DNA of 64,000 bases from Phytoseiulus persimilis (lineage: Eukaryota; Arthropoda; Arachnida; Mesostigmata; Phytoseiidae), in NCBI GenBank assembly GCA_037576195.1, contig CM075103.1, positions 33,812,723-33,876,722 on the forward strand, read 5' to 3'. The position numbers and the translations under genes are program-made. Shown here piece after piece: positions 63,074 through 64,000 of this stretch (positions are counted from its first letter, which is position 1; every line of letters starts with the position of its first letter). A model generated the notes under the pieces. It did not search any database and was not told the origin of the DNA. It was given only the letters and a program-made list of their open reading frames with translations.

Positions 63074-64000
63074 CTGGCGATCTCCAGGCATGTTGCCGCC
63101 GTTTAACATGACGTCCCTCGGTTGCTTTCTCCGTCGGCTCCCCGGCTCTTGTGCACCGGTGAATGTAATAACCTGTGTCACTTGGGGTGTACATCCTCGG
63201 ACGACGATGGAACACCCGATGTCGAACCTACATGCCCTTCCTGCAAGACTGTGAGCAAAGTTCTGGACAGCCACATCTACAAGCGGCTTGGAGGTATGTT
63301 CGCTGTCATGATGGAACAGCAGCTCAAAACTCAGCAAGTTCTCGCTGAAAACTTCAACCACTTGCGTTAGAACGCATCATGCAGGAAATAATCCTGCTTC
63401 TGGAGTCGCGGCTCCATGAACTCCTGGGGGAAGGATCCTGCGCGGGGCGATCAGATGGCCCGGCCGTATCGGTGAAAAAGCATCATCAATCTGCCCTTCC
63501 GCGGGTTAGTGGAAAGGGAGCAACAGCACCGGCCAAATGTAAGCAGAAACCTCTGCTTCGTGGATCGGCTCGGGAGCCTACTGTCGTGACGCATTGTGTG
63601 GTGACACCTGTCACTCACAAGCCGAAGCCTTCTAATCGTGGAACGGCTGGGGTGCCCGCCGATGTGTCACGTGGTTCCGTCAGTTGTAATGCGTTCGATG
63701 GAACAGCAGGCCCGCCTCCACTGGTACGGCTAGAGCTTCCCTTCCATTCGGAGCGGCGCCAAAGAGGAAACGTGAGCAGGTGTCGATAATCTTCGTTTCG
63801 GGCGTTGAGCGATCGGTCACCGCGGCACAGATGCTCGACTATTGCATGACGATTTCTGCAGATGTCATGCAAGTCTCGAGGTTCAGGGCCAAGAGTGAGA
63901 ACCAGACCTACTCATCATTCGTGATCAAGGTTCCGCGTGAAAAGTCTGATCTTTTCCTCAGTTTGGACAAATGGGCGGTCGACATCATCTGGAAACCCTT
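63074..64000 (+). mobile_element. CR1-like LINE (copy C), cut by the window end
   Basis: It follows GAGTC (63069-63073) at the same hAT position as in copy B. The Cys/His finger LCTGECNNLCHLGCTSS-like region and the Pro/Thr-rich part are present. About 135 bp are missing near 63690 relative to copy B (44437-44571). Near the window edge the reading LFLSLDKWAVDIIWKP shows that the stop seen in copy B at 44853 is not present here. Confidence 0.8.

Larger units (their letters stand above)
54677..64000 (+). repeat. Composite repeat, copy C (continues beyond the window)
   Basis: It follows copy A from 5854 onward and copy B from about 40750 onward. It shares with B, not A, the small element (60439-61325), the CR1-like LINE (63074 on), and an extra 190 bp before the conserved ORF (about 61490-61675, absent from A). 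Copies B and C are therefore the closer pair. Confidence 0.9.
62043..64000. mobile_element. hAT element, copy C (right end beyond the window)
   Basis: It starts TAGGCCCTG after TCCAGGTC (62035-62042). The subterminal TACGG/CCGTA array is at about 62063-62188. The transposase remnant (62392-62793) and nested LINE follow the order of copy B. Confidence 0.85.

Overview
This window reads as a repeat-dense block of an animal nuclear genome, most likely an arthropod. The reasons are eukaryotic transposon classes throughout, TATA boxes and AATAAA signals, no bacterial-style operons, BEL/Pao and R1-like elements, and a primer site matching an insect-type tRNA-His. A mite or other chelicerate would fit the overall mix, but the sequence does not prove it. 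I found no convincing host gene, no rRNA gene and no CRISPR array. Nearly every recognisable protein is a transposase, a reverse transcriptase, or a gag or ORF1 protein.

Layout. 0-4.65 kb: a LINE on the minus strand (ORF1, endonuclease, RT), broken by an inverted duplication. 5.69-7.3 kb: a decayed R1-like LINE. 5.85-22.44 kb, 40.55-48.87 kb and 54.68 kb to the window end: three same-orientation copies (A, B, C) of one composite repeat. It contains, in order, an R1-like tail, a piggyBac fragment, a minus-strand LINE tail, a minus-strand BEL/Pao gag, a conserved unknown ORF split by a hAT element, and an acidic ORF plus second piggyBac fragment. 24.2-26.0 kb and 28.9-30.8 kb: two copies of another LINE. 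30.87-32.54 kb: a 45-bp minisatellite fused to a Tigger/pogo transposase. 34.4-37.45 kb: a Copia element carrying a tRNA-derived SINE. 49.2-50.9 kb: a second LINE ORF1 related to the one at 3.2-4.6 kb. 38.5-39.3 and 52.7-53.6 kb: a diverged repeat pair of unknown nature.

The three composite copies act as natural controls. A site filled in one copy can be compared with the empty site in another, which gives exact insertion boundaries. A complete BEL/Pao retrotransposon (two 288-bp LTRs with 2 differences, 5-bp target duplication ATAGT, an intact 1848-codon ORF) sits in copy A only. A roughly 0.87-kb element with 8-bp duplication GTTCTCGT, and a CR1-like LINE with duplication GAGTC, sit in copies B and C but not A. 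A hAT element with 8-bp duplication TCCAGGTC is in all three. The order of events is therefore: hAT into an older ORF; duplication of the block; small element and LINE in the B/C ancestor; BEL in copy A. The BEL element is the only one here that looks recently competent. Everything else is truncated, frameshifted or internally deleted.
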